NCBI GenBank assembly: GCA_018821435.1
Contig: JAHJME010000005.1
Span: forward strand, 1 to 64,000
Direction: 5' to 3'
Source: Alphaproteobacteria bacterium
Lineage (GTDB): Bacteria > Pseudomonadota > Alphaproteobacteria > Caulobacterales > Caulobacteraceae
DNA: 64,000 nt
In this document: one piece after another, positions 34,272 through 43,142 of the stretch
Layout of the letters: each line of letters starts with the position of its first letter
Numbering within the stretch: position 1 is the first letter of the stretch
Program-made: the position numbers and the translations under genes
The notes under the pieces: model-generated
What the model was told of the DNA's origin: nothing
The model's database searches: none
What the model saw: only the letters and a program-made list of their open reading frames with translations

Positions 34272-35216
34272 CTATTTGCCGGCGGCGCTCAGCGCGGTCA
34301 TCAGTTCCGGCACGGCCGTCTTGTAGTCGGCGACCAGGCCGAAGTCGGCCACCTGGAAGATCGGCGCGTCGCCGTCCTTGTTGATGGCGACGATGACCTT
34401 GGAGTCCTTCATGCCGGCGAGGTGCTGGATGGCGCCCGAGATGCCGATGGCGATGTAGAGCTCCGGGGCCACGACCTTGCCGGTCTGGCCGACCTGGTAG
34501 TCGTTCGGCGCGTAGCCGGCGTCGACGGCGGCGCGCGAAGCGCCCACGGCGGCGCCCAGCTTGTCGGCCAGGGGATCGATGACCCGCTGGAACTCTTCGG
34601 CCGAGCCCATGGCGCGACCGCCGGAGACCACGATCTTGGCGGCGCCCAGGTCCGGGCGGGCCGACTTGACGATCTCTTGGCCGACGAAGTGGCTCTTGGC
34701 CGGGGCGGCGGGCGCGGACACGCTCTCCACCTTGGCCGAACCGCCTTCAGCGGCGGGCTTGAAGGCCGTCGGGCGAACCGTCAGCACCTTCTTGGGGTCG
34801 GACGACTGGACGGTCTCCAGCGCGTTGCCGGCGTAGATCGGGCGGACGAACGTGTTGGCGTCCACCACTTCGATCACGTCGGAGATCTGGGCCACGTCCA
34901 GCTTCGCGGCGACGCGTGGGCTGAAGTTCTTGCCCTGGGTCGTCGCGGGCGTCAGCACCGCGTCGTAGTTCGCGGCCAGGCCGACGACCAGGTCCTGGAA
35001 GGCTTCGGCCAGGCCTTGGCCCAGTTCGGCGCTGTCGGCCGTCAGCACCTTGCGGACGCCGGCGATCTTGGCGGCGTCGGCGGCGATGGCGGCGGTGTTC
35101 GAGCCGGCCACCAGGACATCCACGTCGCCCGAGATCGCCAGGGCGGCGGTCACGACCTTGTGGGTGTTGTCCTTCAGGGTGGCGTTGTCGTGGTCGGCGA
35201 TGACGAGAACGGCCAT
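34272..35216 (-). CDS. etfA: Electron transfer flavoprotein alpha subunit
   Basis: This 314-residue FAD-carrying subunit accepts electrons from acyl-CoA dehydrogenases and passes them to ETF:quinone oxidoreductase. The C-terminal FAD domain is clear: [49 protein letters not shown] and [20 protein letters not shown]. It starts 1 bp after the etfB stop. It is a natural partner of the two acyl-CoA dehydrogenases in the window. Confidence 0.97.
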   Translation of the reverse strand: MAVLVIADHDNATLKDNTHKVVTAALAISGDVDVLVAGSNTAAIAADAAKIAGVRKVLTADSAELGQGLAEAFQDLVVGLAANYDAVLTPATTQGKNFSPRVAAKLDVAQISDVIEVVDANTFVRPIYAGNALETVQSSDPKKVLTVRPTAFKPAAEGGSAKVESVSAPAAPAKSHFVGQEIVKSARPDLGAAKIVVSGGRAMGSAEEFQRVIDPLADKLGAAVGASRAAVDAGYAPNDYQVGQTGKVVAPELYIAIGISGAIQHLAGMKDSKVIVAINKDGDAPIFQVADFGLVADYKTAVPELMTALSAAGK

Positions 35217-35217
35217 G

Positions 35218-35964
35218 TTAGAGGACCCCCGCAGTCTTGAGCTTGGACACCAGGTCGTCGGCGGTCTCGACCTTGACGCCGGCCGAACGCTTCGGCGGCT
35301 CGGTGACCTTCACGACCTTCAGCTTCGCGGCCGTGTCGACGCCGAGCGAACCCAGCTCCTTCACGTCCATCGGCTTCTTCTTGGCCTTCATGATGTTCGG
35401 CAGCGAGGCGTAGCGCGGCTCGTTGAGGCGCAGGTCGGCGGTGACGACCGCCGGCAGGTCCACGCTCAGCGTCTGCAGGCCGCCGTCGACTTCGCGGGTC
35501 ACCTTGGCCTTGCCGCCTTCGATGACGACTTCCGAGGCGAACGCCGCCTGGGGCCAGTCGAGGAGGGCCGCCAGCATCTGGCCGGTGGCGTTGTTGTCGC
35601 CATCGATGGCCTGCTTGCCCATCAGGACCAGCTCGGGGCTTTCCTCGGCGATGATGGCCTTCAGCACCTTGGCGATGGCCAGTGGCTCGAGGTCCTGATC
35701 GGTCTGCACGAGGATGGCGCGGTCGGCGCCCATGGCCAACGCGGTGCGCAGGGTTTCCTGCGCCTGCTGCGGGCCGATGGACACGGCGACGATCTCGGTC
35801 GCCACGCCCTTTTCCTTGAGACGGACGGCCTCTTCGACCGCGATCTCGCAGAAGGGATTCATCGACATCTTCACGTTCGCGAGGTCGACACCCGTCTGAT
35901 CGGCCTTAACACGGGCCTTGACGTTATAGTCGATCACCCGCTTGACCGGGACCAACACCTTCAT
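35218..35964 (-). CDS. etfB: Electron transfer flavoprotein beta subunit
   Basis: The 248-residue AMP-binding partner of EtfA starts [16 protein letters not shown]. It has the [16 protein letters not shown] segment and the [19 protein letters not shown] motif that recognises acyl-CoA dehydrogenases (the recognition loop lies near [21 protein letters not shown]). First gene of etfBA. Confidence 0.97.
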   Translation of the reverse strand: MKVLVPVKRVIDYNVKARVKADQTGVDLANVKMSMNPFCEIAVEEAVRLKEKGVATEIVAVSIGPQQAQETLRTALAMGADRAILVQTDQDLEPLAIAKVLKAIIAEESPELVLMGKQAIDGDNNATGQMLAALLDWPQAAFASEVVIEGGKAKVTREVDGGLQTLSVDLPAVVTADLRLNEPRYASLPNIMKAKKKPMDVKELGSLGVDTAAKLKVVKVTEPPKRSAGVKVETADDLVSKLKTAGVL

Positions 35965-36113
35965 GGGTTGCTAGCGCCTCAAATTGTTTTGCGGAAAGAA
36001 ATGAGCCGGGTGGGCAATAACGGTTCCGCCGCGCATTGCAAGCACGCGCGGCGTTCTTCCGCCGCAGCGCACACAGCTAGCCAGACAGGGGTCTCCTTAC
36101 GTAAAAGGCGGCC

Positions 36114-36401
36114 ATGAACACGAAATTCGAGCGTCTGCTGCTGCTCTTCCTGGGCCTGTTCGCCGTCGGCATCATCGGCGTCGCGGTGTGGCAAATCGGC
36201 TGGGCGATCCCGGCCGGCAAGTGCAAGGCGCAGCACAAGTGGTGGGACTACGGTGAGCGGGTCTGCGCCACGCCGATCCTGACCTCGGACGTCACGGGTC
36301 GCCTGATCACCGACGACAAGGCGTTGGCGGAGGCCCGCAAGGCCATCGGCCGTCCCGCGCCGAAGACAACGGCTCCGGCGGCCGCGCAGCCCAAGACCTA
36401 G
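36114..36401 (+). CDS. Small single-pass membrane protein
   Basis: The 95-residue protein has one N-terminal membrane helix (LLLLFLGLFAVGIIGVAVWQIGW). An outside domain has two cysteines (KCKAQHKWWDYGERVC) and a polar Ala/Pro tail. It is divergent from etfB with a 149-bp gap and convergent with pduO, sharing an interlocked CTAG stop (36398-36401). No function is recognised. Confidence 0.72.
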   Translation: MNTKFERLLLLFLGLFAVGIIGVAVWQIGWAIPAGKCKAQHKWWDYGERVCATPILTSDVTGRLITDDKALAEARKAIGRPAPKTTAPAAAQPKT

Positions 36402-36973
36402 CGGGTCGCGCCCGATTTCCAGAAGACCTCGGCCGCGCCCTGGTCGTTGGCCCAGCGCGAGGCGACGAACAGGAAGTCCGAGAGACGGTTCAGGTAGCGC
36501 AGCGCGGGCCCGCTGACCGGCTCGCCGGCCTCGATCAGGCGCACGGCGTCGCGCTCGGCGCGGCGGCAGACAGTGCGGGCCAGGTGCAGGGCCGCCGCGG
36601 CCGGCGTGCCGCCCGGCAGGATGAACGACTTCAGGCCCGGCAGGCGGTCGTTCAGGGTGTCGATCTCGCCCTCGATCCGGGCGATCTGGCTATCCAGCAC
36701 GCGGAGCACCGAGCCCTCGACCTCGTCGGCCTTGGGCGGCGTCGCCAGGTCGGCGCCCAGGTCGAACAGCTCGTTCTGAATCCGGCCCAGCATGGCGTCC
36801 AGGTCCGGGTCTGCGGCCAGGTGGACGCGGGCCAGGCCGACGCAGGCGTTGGTCTCGTCGACAGCGCCATAGGTCTCGACCCGTAGGTCGGTCTTGCTGA
36901 CCGTCGCGCCCGTGGCCAGCCGGGTCGTGCCGGCGTCGCCGGTGCGGGTGTAGATGCGATTGAGGGTGACCAT
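36398..36973 (-). CDS. pduO: PduO-type cob(I)alamin adenosyltransferase
   Basis: It transfers the adenosyl group of ATP to cob(I)alamin to make adenosylcobalamin. The 191-residue protein has the PduO signature: RIYTRTGDAGTTRLATG, RVETYGAVDETNACVGLAR, RTVCRRAERDAV and YLNRLSDFLFVASRW. Adenosylcobalamin is needed by methylmalonyl- and ethylmalonyl-CoA mutases, which fits the nearby acyl-CoA genes. It starts 1 bp after the small HIG1-like gene. Confidence 0.95.
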   Translation of the reverse strand: MVTLNRIYTRTGDAGTTRLATGATVSKTDLRVETYGAVDETNACVGLARVHLAADPDLDAMLGRIQNELFDLGADLATPPKADEVEGSVLRVLDSQIARIEGEIDTLNDRLPGLKSFILPGGTPAAAALHLARTVCRRAERDAVRLIEAGEPVSGPALRYLNRLSDFLFVASRWANDQGAAEVFWKSGATR

Positions 36974-36974
36974 G

Positions 36975-37172
36975 TCAGGCCTGACCGCGCCACCAGACGG
37001 CCAGCATCAGCACCGCCACGGCGATCGCCTGGGTCAGCACGCGCAGGCGCATCAGCTTGTTCGACCACGACCGCCCGAAGTCGCCGCCGCGGAATAGGGA
37101 GTAGATCCCGAACGCCAGCACGATGGTCACGGCGGCCAGCGCGGCGAAGATCAGGTAGTCGAAGACGTCCAT
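36975..37172 (-). CDS. HIG1-domain/twin transmembrane protein
   Basis: The 65-residue protein has two membrane helices (about residues 5-28 and 44-60). The intervening loop RGGDFGRSWSNKLMRLRVLTQAIA matches the hypoxia-induced (HIG1) domain. Bacterial members are small inner-membrane proteins linked to respiration or of unknown role. It is co-transcribed with pduO, with a stop-to-start gap of 1 bp, an association frequently seen in alphaproteobacteria. Confidence 0.8.
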   Translation of the reverse strand: MDVFDYLIFAALAAVTIVLAFGIYSLFRGGDFGRSWSNKLMRLRVLTQAIAVAVLMLAVWWRGQA

Positions 37173-37514
37173 GCGGCTAGCCTAGCCTCCAGAACGGCGC
37201 TACGCCATGGCTAAGCCCGACGTCTAATTTAAACTTGACTTTAGCGCCCTTGATCATGTTCAACGATCATCGGTTCTCGCAGAACGGCGAGATTCGGCGT
37301 GACGCTGGAGTCCTTATGCCATAAGGGTTTAGCGCTCGATGGGAACGGCTTTTCTCGCCGTTCCAAGGCCCGACGTTACACAAGCTGTTACAGTACCGCG
37401 TACCCAGTTGATTGAACGTGTTCACCGCCGGTGATACGCCTTGGCTCCGCCGGTTTCTCCTCCCCAACCAAAAGATCGCCGGGCTTCCCCAGCCCTGCGA
37501 AATTCAAGAGACGA
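37173..37514. promoter_or_regulatory. Palindrome-rich promoter region
   Basis: This 342-bp gap holds no gene. It contains three strong symmetric elements: GTTCT-CGC-AGAAC (37273-37285), CCTTATG-C-CATAAGG (37312-37326), and a hairpin GGAACGGC-N7-GCCGTTCC (37342-37364). It also has a direct repeat GTTACA-N6-GTTACA (about 37375-37392). Divergent starts (HIG1-pduO to the left, a TetR gene to the right) make it a regulatory region. Which protein binds is not known. Confidence 0.55.
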
Positions 37515-38165
37515 ATGAAGCACATCTCCCCAAATCAAGTCGCGGTCGACACACCGACTCGCGCGCCCACCCGCCGCGCCCTCGCCAAACAGCAGACCCG
37601 TTTGAAGGTCCTGGCCGCCGCCCGCCGCCTCTTCAGTGAACAAGGCTATGAGGGCGCCACCATCCGAGACATCGCGGCGGCCGCCGGTATGTCGACGGGC
37701 GCGGTGTTCGCCAATTTTACTGACAAATCAGATCTCTTCCGCGAGATCATGCATGACGACATGGAGGCGCTGACCGCCGCCATGCGCGACGCCGCCGCGC
37801 GCGGCCGCAATGTCGAAGACGCGCTCCTGAAGATCTTCATGGCCGGCTACACCTTCTACAAGACGCGCCTGCAACTGGCCCGCGCCGGCTTCTCCGTGTC
37901 GTGGGACAAGGACGGCGGACCGACTCTTCGGGGTATGTCCTCGTCGGCGGCCTTCCAGGATCTGTTCACCGAGCAGCTGACCGCCGCCGTGGACCGCGGC
38001 GAGTTGTCGCAGGAATCCGAAGCGAAGCTTCGCAGCCAGATGCTGTTCGACACCTATCTGTCGAACTTCCCGCAGGCGATCTTCGAAGGCTGGAGCCTGG
38101 ACGCGTTGCAGGCCCGGGCGCGTGACCAGATCCGCATCCTGCTTGCGGGCGCGCGTCGCGGCTGA
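37515..38165 (+). CDS. TetR-family regulator 1 of a tandem pair
   Basis: The 216-residue protein has an HTH (RLFSEQGYEGATIRDIAAAAGMSTGAVFANFTDKSDLF) and a helical C-terminal domain. An N-terminal basic tail (APTRRALAKQQTRLK) precedes the HTH. The ATG at 37515 was chosen because the open frame upstream has no family sequence. The second TetR gene follows after 11 bp. Both could act on the convergent acyl-CoA dehydrogenase or on the palindromes in their own promoter. Confidence 0.92.
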   Translation: MKHISPNQVAVDTPTRAPTRRALAKQQTRLKVLAAARRLFSEQGYEGATIRDIAAAAGMSTGAVFANFTDKSDLFREIMHDDMEALTAAMRDAAARGRNVEDALLKIFMAGYTFYKTRLQLARAGFSVSWDKDGGPTLRGMSSSAAFQDLFTEQLTAAVDRGELSQESEAKLRSQMLFDTYLSNFPQAIFEGWSLDALQARARDQIRILLAGARRG

Positions 38166-38176
38166 TCCCGGACCGC

Positions 38177-38812
38177 ATGAGCGCTGAGGCCGAACCTCTC
38201 TCGGGACCCGTCCCCCCGCGGCAGTCGCAAAAGGAAGCGACGCGCCAGCGGGTGGTCGCGTCCGCGCACGAGCTGTTCGACACCCACGGATTCCAGGGCA
38301 CGACGATCCGAGAGATCGCCCGTCATGCCGGGGTGTCCGTGGGCAGCGTCTTCACCACCTTCGCCTCGAAGGGGGAAATCCTCTCCGAGGTGATGCTGTC
38401 CCGGCTCGAGCCGCTGTACGCGGAACTCGACCGGGTCATGCCGCACCTGCGCGGCTGCACCGCCGACCGCCTGCGGACCATGTTCGCCGTGCACTTCGAG
38501 TTCGAGGCCCGGCACGTGCGCCTGTTCATGTCGCACATCGCCGCCGCCTACGACTGGACCCTGCCCCAGGCGGCCCGGCCCTACGGCCGCACGCCGCGCC
38601 TGCAGGAGATCATCCGCGAGACCCTTGAGAAGGGTCAGGCCGACGGCGAAGTCCGGCGGGACATCGACCTCCAGGAAGTCATCGACCTGGTGATGAGCGC
38701 CTATGCCTGGACCTACCGGCTGGTGATCACCCGCGAGGCCGACGCCAAGGCGCTGATCGGGGTCATGGACCGCCAGATCGGCCTGATCGCCGACGGGTTC
38801 GCACCGAAATAG
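38177..38812 (+). CDS. TetR-family regulator 2 of a tandem pair
   Basis: The 211-residue protein has an HTH (ATRQRVVASAHELFDTHGFQGTTIREIARHAGVSVGSVFTTFASKGEIL). Its HTH resembles that of the preceding gene (TIRxIAxxAGxSxGxVFxxF), suggesting gene duplication. The C-terminal part is different in sequence. It ends 9 bp before the stop of the convergent methylsuccinyl-CoA dehydrogenase-like gene. Confidence 0.92.
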   Translation: MSAEAEPLSGPVPPRQSQKEATRQRVVASAHELFDTHGFQGTTIREIARHAGVSVGSVFTTFASKGEILSEVMLSRLEPLYAELDRVMPHLRGCTADRLRTMFAVHFEFEARHVRLFMSHIAAAYDWTLPQAARPYGRTPRLQEIIRETLEKGQADGEVRRDIDLQEVIDLVMSAYAWTYRLVITREADAKALIGVMDRQIGLIADGFAPK

Positions 38813-38821
38813 CGCGCGCGC

Positions 38822-40468
38822 TCAGTTCGCGCCTTCCAACAGCCGTCGCGCGATGACCTGCGCCTGGATCTCGCCGGCGCCTTCGAAAATGTTCAGGATG
38901 CGGGCGTCGGCCAGGACGCGGCTGACCGGCTGCTCCACCGCGAACCCCGTGCCGCCGTGGATCTGCACGGCGTTGTCCGCCGCCGCCCAGGCAATGCGCG
39001 CGGCGGTGAGCTTCGCCATGCCCGCCTCCAGGTCGCAGCGCCGGCCCTCGTCCTTGGCGCGCGCCGCGAACCAAGCCAGCCGCCGGGCCCCCAGGATCTC
39101 GGCCGCCATCATCGCCAGCTTGTTGGCCACGCGGGGAAACTGGCTGATCGGCCCGCCGAACTGGCGGCGCTGCAGGGCGTAGTCCAGGGCCAGGTCCAGG
39201 GCGTTCTGCGCCACGCCGATGGCGCGGGCCGCGGTTTGGATGCGGGCGCTCTCGAAGGTGGCCATCAACTGGACGAACCCCTGGCCCTCGACGGCGCCCA
39301 GCAGGTTGGCGTGGGCGACCTCGAAACCGTCGAAGGCGATCTCGTACTCCTTCATCCCGCGATAGCCGATGACCCCGATCTCGCCGCCGCTCATGCCGGG
39401 CGCCGGGAACGGATCGCCGTCCGCGCCGCGCGGCTTTTCGGCCAGGAACATCGACAGGCCCCGGTGGTCCTTGCTGTCCGGATTGGTGCGGACCAGCAGG
39501 GTCATGACGTCGGCGCGGGCGGCGTGGGTGATCCAGGTCTTGGCGCCGGAGACCCGCCAGACGTCGCCGTCGCGCACGGCCTTGGTGCGCAGCGAGCCCA
39601 GGTCGGAGCCGGCCTCCGGCTCGGTGAACACGGCCGTGGGAATGGTCTTGCCGGACGCGATGCCGGGCAGGAAGCGGGCCTTCTGATCGTCGGTCCCGTG
39701 GGCCAGGATCAGCTCGGCGGCGATCTCGGAGCGCGTGCCCAGCGAGCCCGTCCCGATCCAGCCGCGGGACAGCGCCTCGGACACCACGCACATCGCCACC
39801 TTGCCCAGGCCCGAGCCGCCCCAGTCCTCCGGCGCGGTCAGGCCGAAGACGCCCAGGTCGCCCAGTTCCTCCAGCAGCGACAGCGGGATCAGCTCGTCCC
39901 GCAGATGCCAGCCGTGGGCGAAGGGCGTGATCTTCTCTTCGGTGAAGGCGTGGAACTGGTCGCGGACGGCCTCCAGGGTCTCGTCCAGGCCGCTGGCCTC
40001 CAGCGACGGCCGGCCGCGCGCCCGGTCCAGCAGCTCGACGATCCGATGCTTCACCGCCTGGCCGGCGCCGGGGCGCAGGCGGCCCAGGACATGGCTGAGC
40101 CGCTCGGCGGGGGCGAAGACGTCGGCGGGGCGGAATATCTCGCCCTGGTTCATCGGGATGCCGCCCTGAAGCTGGCTCAGGTACTCGTGCGCCAACAGCT
40201 GGGCCGGTAGGGCCTCGGCCTCGGTGAGCCGGCCCTCGGCCTCCAGCGCCCGCGCCCAGACCGCCACCTGGCGCAGGGTCTCGGCATAGGCGGACGCCCA
40301 CGCCAGGCCGTGGGCGGCGTGCTGCTCGGCGTCCAGCGCCGCGCGGTCCAGCCGCCCGTCCTTCAGCACCCGCTTGCCGACCGCGCTGCCGACGGCGGCG
40401 GCCAGGGCGGCGGCCTCGTCGGCGGCGGCGTCGAGCAGATCGGGCAGATTGGGCAGGGCGAGGGTCAT
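38822..40468 (-). CDS. mcd: Acyl-CoA dehydrogenase with N-terminal extension, methylsuccinyl-CoA dehydrogenase-like
   Basis: The 548-residue flavoprotein has about 150 extra N-terminal residues (including QLQGGIPMNQGEIFRPADV) before a normal ACAD core. The core has FTEPEAGSDLGSLRTKA, WRVSGAKTWITHAA, the ARAIGVAQNALDLALDYALQRRQFG arginine motif, and a C-terminal IFEGAGEIQAQVIARRL with the family's glutamate. Length and extension match (2S)-methylsuccinyl-CoA dehydrogenase of the ethylmalonyl-CoA pathway. A generic fused ACAD is the alternative. It is convergent with the tandem TetR genes. Confidence 0.75.
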   Translation of the reverse strand: MTLALPNLPDLLDAAADEAAALAAAVGSAVGKRVLKDGRLDRAALDAEQHAAHGLAWASAYAETLRQVAVWARALEAEGRLTEAEALPAQLLAHEYLSQLQGGIPMNQGEIFRPADVFAPAERLSHVLGRLRPGAGQAVKHRIVELLDRARGRPSLEASGLDETLEAVRDQFHAFTEEKITPFAHGWHLRDELIPLSLLEELGDLGVFGLTAPEDWGGSGLGKVAMCVVSEALSRGWIGTGSLGTRSEIAAELILAHGTDDQKARFLPGIASGKTIPTAVFTEPEAGSDLGSLRTKAVRDGDVWRVSGAKTWITHAARADVMTLLVRTNPDSKDHRGLSMFLAEKPRGADGDPFPAPGMSGGEIGVIGYRGMKEYEIAFDGFEVAHANLLGAVEGQGFVQLMATFESARIQTAARAIGVAQNALDLALDYALQRRQFGGPISQFPRVANKLAMMAAEILGARRLAWFAARAKDEGRRCDLEAGMAKLTAARIAWAAADNAVQIHGGTGFAVEQPVSRVLADARILNIFEGAGEIQAQVIARRLLEGAN

Positions 40469-40545
40469 GGTTCGATTATGGCAGGCTTGCGTTGCGTCAG
40501 GTCAGGCCGCTTTGGTGGCGGCAGCGAAAACAGGAAGCGCCTCTC

Positions 40546-41178
40546 ATGCTCGTCGTCCATCACCTCAACGATAGCCGTTCGCAACGCATCCTCTGGCTGC
40601 TGGAGGAATTGGGCGCGCCGTATGAGATCAAGCACTACCAGCGCGACGCCACCACGCGTCTCGCGCCGCCCGAACTGGTGGCCGTCCATCCCCTGGGCAA
40701 GTCGCCGGTGATCACGGACGCCGGCCAGACCATCATCGAGTCGGGCGCCATCATCGACTACATCGTCCGCAAATATGGGGCCGGCCGCCTGGCTCCGGCG
40801 GTCGGGACCGACGCTTACGAGGCCTATAACCAGTGGATGCACTACGCCGAGGGCTCGGCGATGCTGCCGCTGATGCTGTTCATGTACCTGGGCCGCCTGG
40901 GCGAGGCCGGCGCGCCGCTGCATCCCCGCGTGGAGAGCGAGATCGCCAACCACCTGGGCTACGTCGAGAAGTCCCTGGCCGGGCGCGATTGGCTGCTGGG
41001 CGGCGACCTCACCGCGGCCGACATCCAGATGAGCTTCGTGGGCGAGGTCACCGGCGCGTTCGGCCGCTACGCCCAGTACCCGAACATCAAGGGCTGGGTG
41101 GATCGCTTCCAGGCCCGGCCCGCCTATCGCGCCGCGCTGGAAAAGGGCGGGCCGTACAACATGGGCCCGAAAGCCTAG
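40546..41178 (+). CDS. Glutathione S-transferase
   Basis: The 210-residue protein has a thioredoxin-fold N-terminal domain (LVVHHLNDSRSQRILWLLEELGAPYEIKHYQR, with the cis-proline at VHPLGKSPVI and the ESGAIIDYI glutathione-binding motif). A helical C-terminal domain follows. The catalytic residue is probably the Asn/Ser of NDSRS; a cysteine is absent. The ATG at 40546 has AGGA 9 bp upstream. Substrate unknown. Confidence 0.9.
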   Translation: MLVVHHLNDSRSQRILWLLEELGAPYEIKHYQRDATTRLAPPELVAVHPLGKSPVITDAGQTIIESGAIIDYIVRKYGAGRLAPAVGTDAYEAYNQWMHYAEGSAMLPLMLFMYLGRLGEAGAPLHPRVESEIANHLGYVEKSLAGRDWLLGGDLTAADIQMSFVGEVTGAFGRYAQYPNIKGWVDRFQARPAYRAALEKGGPYNMGPKA

Positions 41179-41185
41179 CCGCCGC

Positions 41186-41980
41186 CTACTCGAAGGGCGG
41201 GAAGTCGTCGTCCAGCACGCCGTCGATGAAGTCGAAGACGGTGGCCTTCAAGGCGGCGTGCGGGATGGCGGAGAAGTGGTCGACGCCCGGCAGGCTGACG
41301 CCCTTGCCCAGCGGGAAGATGCGGGCCAGCGGCTCCGGGTCGCCTGCCAGGTCGTCCCGCTGCCCGGCGACCACCAGCACGGGCATCGGCAGGTGGGCCA
41401 TGGCGTCGCGATCCAGCGGCAGGCTGAACCCGGCCGAGAAGGCCGCCAGCGCCTGACGGTCCTCGCCCTGCTCGTCGGCGAACTGGCGGAAGCTCTTCAG
41501 CATCTCGTTGTCGATGGTCTCGGGGTCCTCGGCGGCCATCGCCTTGGCCATCGCGTCGAGCGCGCCTTCCTTGGGCGGGTCGAACAGCTTGGCCCCGACG
41601 CCGCCCAGCATCAGGTTCGAGATCCGGTCCGGCGCGTCGATCGCCATCTGCAGCGCCGTGCGCGTGCCCATGGAATAGCCCAGCACGTCGACGCGCCCGA
41701 CGCCCAGATGGTCCAGCAGCGCCAGGGCGTCGGCGGCCAGCTTGTCGCGTCCGTAGTCCGCGGGGTCGTGGGACCGGGCGCTCTCGCCGTGGCCGCGCTG
41801 GTCCAGGGCAATGGTGCGGAATCCACGCCGCTCCAGCGCCGCGTACCAGCCGGTGCGCTTCCAGCCCTCGGTCCGGTTCGAGCTGAAGCCATGGAGCAGC
41901 AGGATCGTGCGCTGCGCCGGGCCGGGCGGGGCGATGTCGTCGTAGGCGATGGAGACGCCGTTCAAGGTCACGGTAGGCAT
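41186..41980 (-). CDS. Alpha/beta hydrolase
   Basis: The 264-residue enzyme has a classic fold: oxyanion region LLLHGFSSNRTEGW, nucleophile elbow GYSMGTR, and catalytic His in LPGVDHFSAI. The start at 41980 (MPTVTLNGVSIAYDD) was chosen over longer frames, which would translate an inverted-repeat element. It is close to the convergent GST gene. Ester or peroxidase-type chemistry cannot be told apart. Confidence 0.87.
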   Translation of the reverse strand: MPTVTLNGVSIAYDDIAPPGPAQRTILLLHGFSSNRTEGWKRTGWYAALERRGFRTIALDQRGHGESARSHDPADYGRDKLAADALALLDHLGVGRVDVLGYSMGTRTALQMAIDAPDRISNLMLGGVGAKLFDPPKEGALDAMAKAMAAEDPETIDNEMLKSFRQFADEQGEDRQALAAFSAGFSLPLDRDAMAHLPMPVLVVAGQRDDLAGDPEPLARIFPLGKGVSLPGVDHFSAIPHAALKATVFDFIDGVLDDDFPPFE

Positions 41981-42009
41981 GGGCGGAGGGTAGGGGCCTT
42001 CCCCCATCA

Positions 42010-42153
42010 CTGTCATCCCGGTTTCGCGGCACGCGAAGACCGGGATCCCGATGTGTTGTGCTTGAAGATTGCGCAGAGCGGCGCCGCGTCGCTCTATTCC
42101 GGACTCATCAGATCGGGGTCCCGGTCTTTGGCTGCGCCAAAACCGGGATGACA
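42010..42153. repeat. Inverted-repeat element with REP-like arms
   Basis: The left arm reads TGTCATCCCGGTTTCGCGGC then GAAGACCGGGATCCCGAT. The right arm is nearly its reverse complement (GGTCCCGGTCTTTGGCTGCG then AAAACCGGGATGACA). Inner sequence is unrelated. It separates the hydrolase start from the end of the VanY gene. Confidence 0.8.
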
Positions 42154-42163
42154 AGCGGTGGGT

Positions 42164-43096
42164 TCACGGCGCCTCGCCCGTCCACTCCCAGTGCCACGGC
42201 TCGAACGGATAGTTCCGGAACCCGAACCGCTCCGCATTGGCCAGCAGCCAGCGATAGGTGGGCGTGCGGCTCATGAACAGGCGGTTGGGGTCGGCGGTGG
42301 AATCCGGGCCGTAGCCCGGCGCCTGGCCCACGTACATGTCCGCCGCGAGGCCCGTGCGGTGGGCCGAGCACTTGGCGCGGACGATGCCGTCGCAGTTGCC
42401 CTCGGCCGCGCAACGCGCCGCGTCGGCCGACGGGCTGCGATAGCCGGAGAAGATCGTCAGGTTCCGCGGATCGGCGGCGATCTCTGGGACTTCGGCGCGG
42501 GCGGCGGCGACCATCCGGCGATAGGCCTCCAGCGCCTTGGGCCGCATCCACACCTGCTTGCCACTGTAGCCCTCGTCGACGCGGGCGGCGGTAATCAGGT
42601 CCGGCGTGTCGGGGCACGTCCCGAGCGAGGTGAAGCGCACGAACTCGCGGCGGGTCTGGACAGCGTTCTTCAGCGCGACGAACAGCGGCTCGGTCAGGAC
42701 GCCGTCCTTGGCCAGGTTCTGCGTGGCCTGCCAGGCGGCCAGAGCGGCGGCGAAGCCCTCGCTGTCGGCGGGGCAGGTTGTGCGGATCTCGGTCTGGACC
42801 ATCGGGACATAGATTTCCCAGCCGGTCTCCTGACGGCCGAACGGCGCCCAGGCCAGGGTCCGCTGCGATCCGGAATTGGTCTGCGCCGCCGCCGTCCAGC
42901 CGGGGGACCGGCAATCGGGACTGACGGGACCCGCGGGCGTGGGGGCGCCGGACGCCGTTTCGGTGGGCGCGCCCAACGGTCCCGCCCCCGGCGGGTGCGC
43001 CGGCGAACAACTGGTCACCCGGAACACCAGAAGCAGCAGCAGCACGACGGCCGCCGCCGAGGCTCCCAGGAACCGCATCACGTCTCGGAGCTTCAT
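42164..43096 (-). CDS. D-alanyl-D-alanine carboxypeptidase, VanY/M15B family
   Basis: The 310-residue protein has an N-terminal membrane anchor (LGASAAAVVLLLLLVFRV) and a C-terminal M15B domain. The domain has FSGYRSPSADAA, the zinc/catalytic motif SAHRTGLAADMY, and EPWHWEW. It trims the terminal D-Ala of peptidoglycan stem peptides. The start at 43096 (MKLRDVMRFLG) has a GGCGGG site 6 bp upstream; an ATG at 43102 is an alternative. It is divergent from an L,D-transpeptidase, so the pair is devoted to the cell wall. Confidence 0.9.
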   Translation of the reverse strand: MKLRDVMRFLGASAAAVVLLLLLVFRVTSCSPAHPPGAGPLGAPTETASGAPTPAGPVSPDCRSPGWTAAAQTNSGSQRTLAWAPFGRQETGWEIYVPMVQTEIRTTCPADSEGFAAALAAWQATQNLAKDGVLTEPLFVALKNAVQTRREFVRFTSLGTCPDTPDLITAARVDEGYSGKQVWMRPKALEAYRRMVAAARAEVPEIAADPRNLTIFSGYRSPSADAARCAAEGNCDGIVRAKCSAHRTGLAADMYVGQAPGYGPDSTADPNRLFMSRTPTYRWLLANAERFGFRNYPFEPWHWEWTGEAP

Positions 43097-43142
43097 CAAC
43101 ATCCCGCCAGCAACAAGCGGGGGTGAAACGCCGAGGTCCAGC

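Noticed and set aside
36398..37172. Cobalamin riboswitch for the adenosyltransferase gene
   Set aside because: No B12-box-like sequence was found in the leader of the HIG1-pduO unit, and the gap to the next gene has only simple palindromes.
37273..37285. LexA (SOS) box
   Set aside because: Alphaproteobacterial LexA boxes are direct repeats GTTC-N7-GTTC. Here the arms are inverted (GTTCT-N3-AGAAC).
42004..42154. Longer N-terminus for the alpha/beta hydrolase
   Set aside because: The added codons lie in an inverted-repeat element and give a peptide unlike the family. MPTVTLNGV is the natural start.
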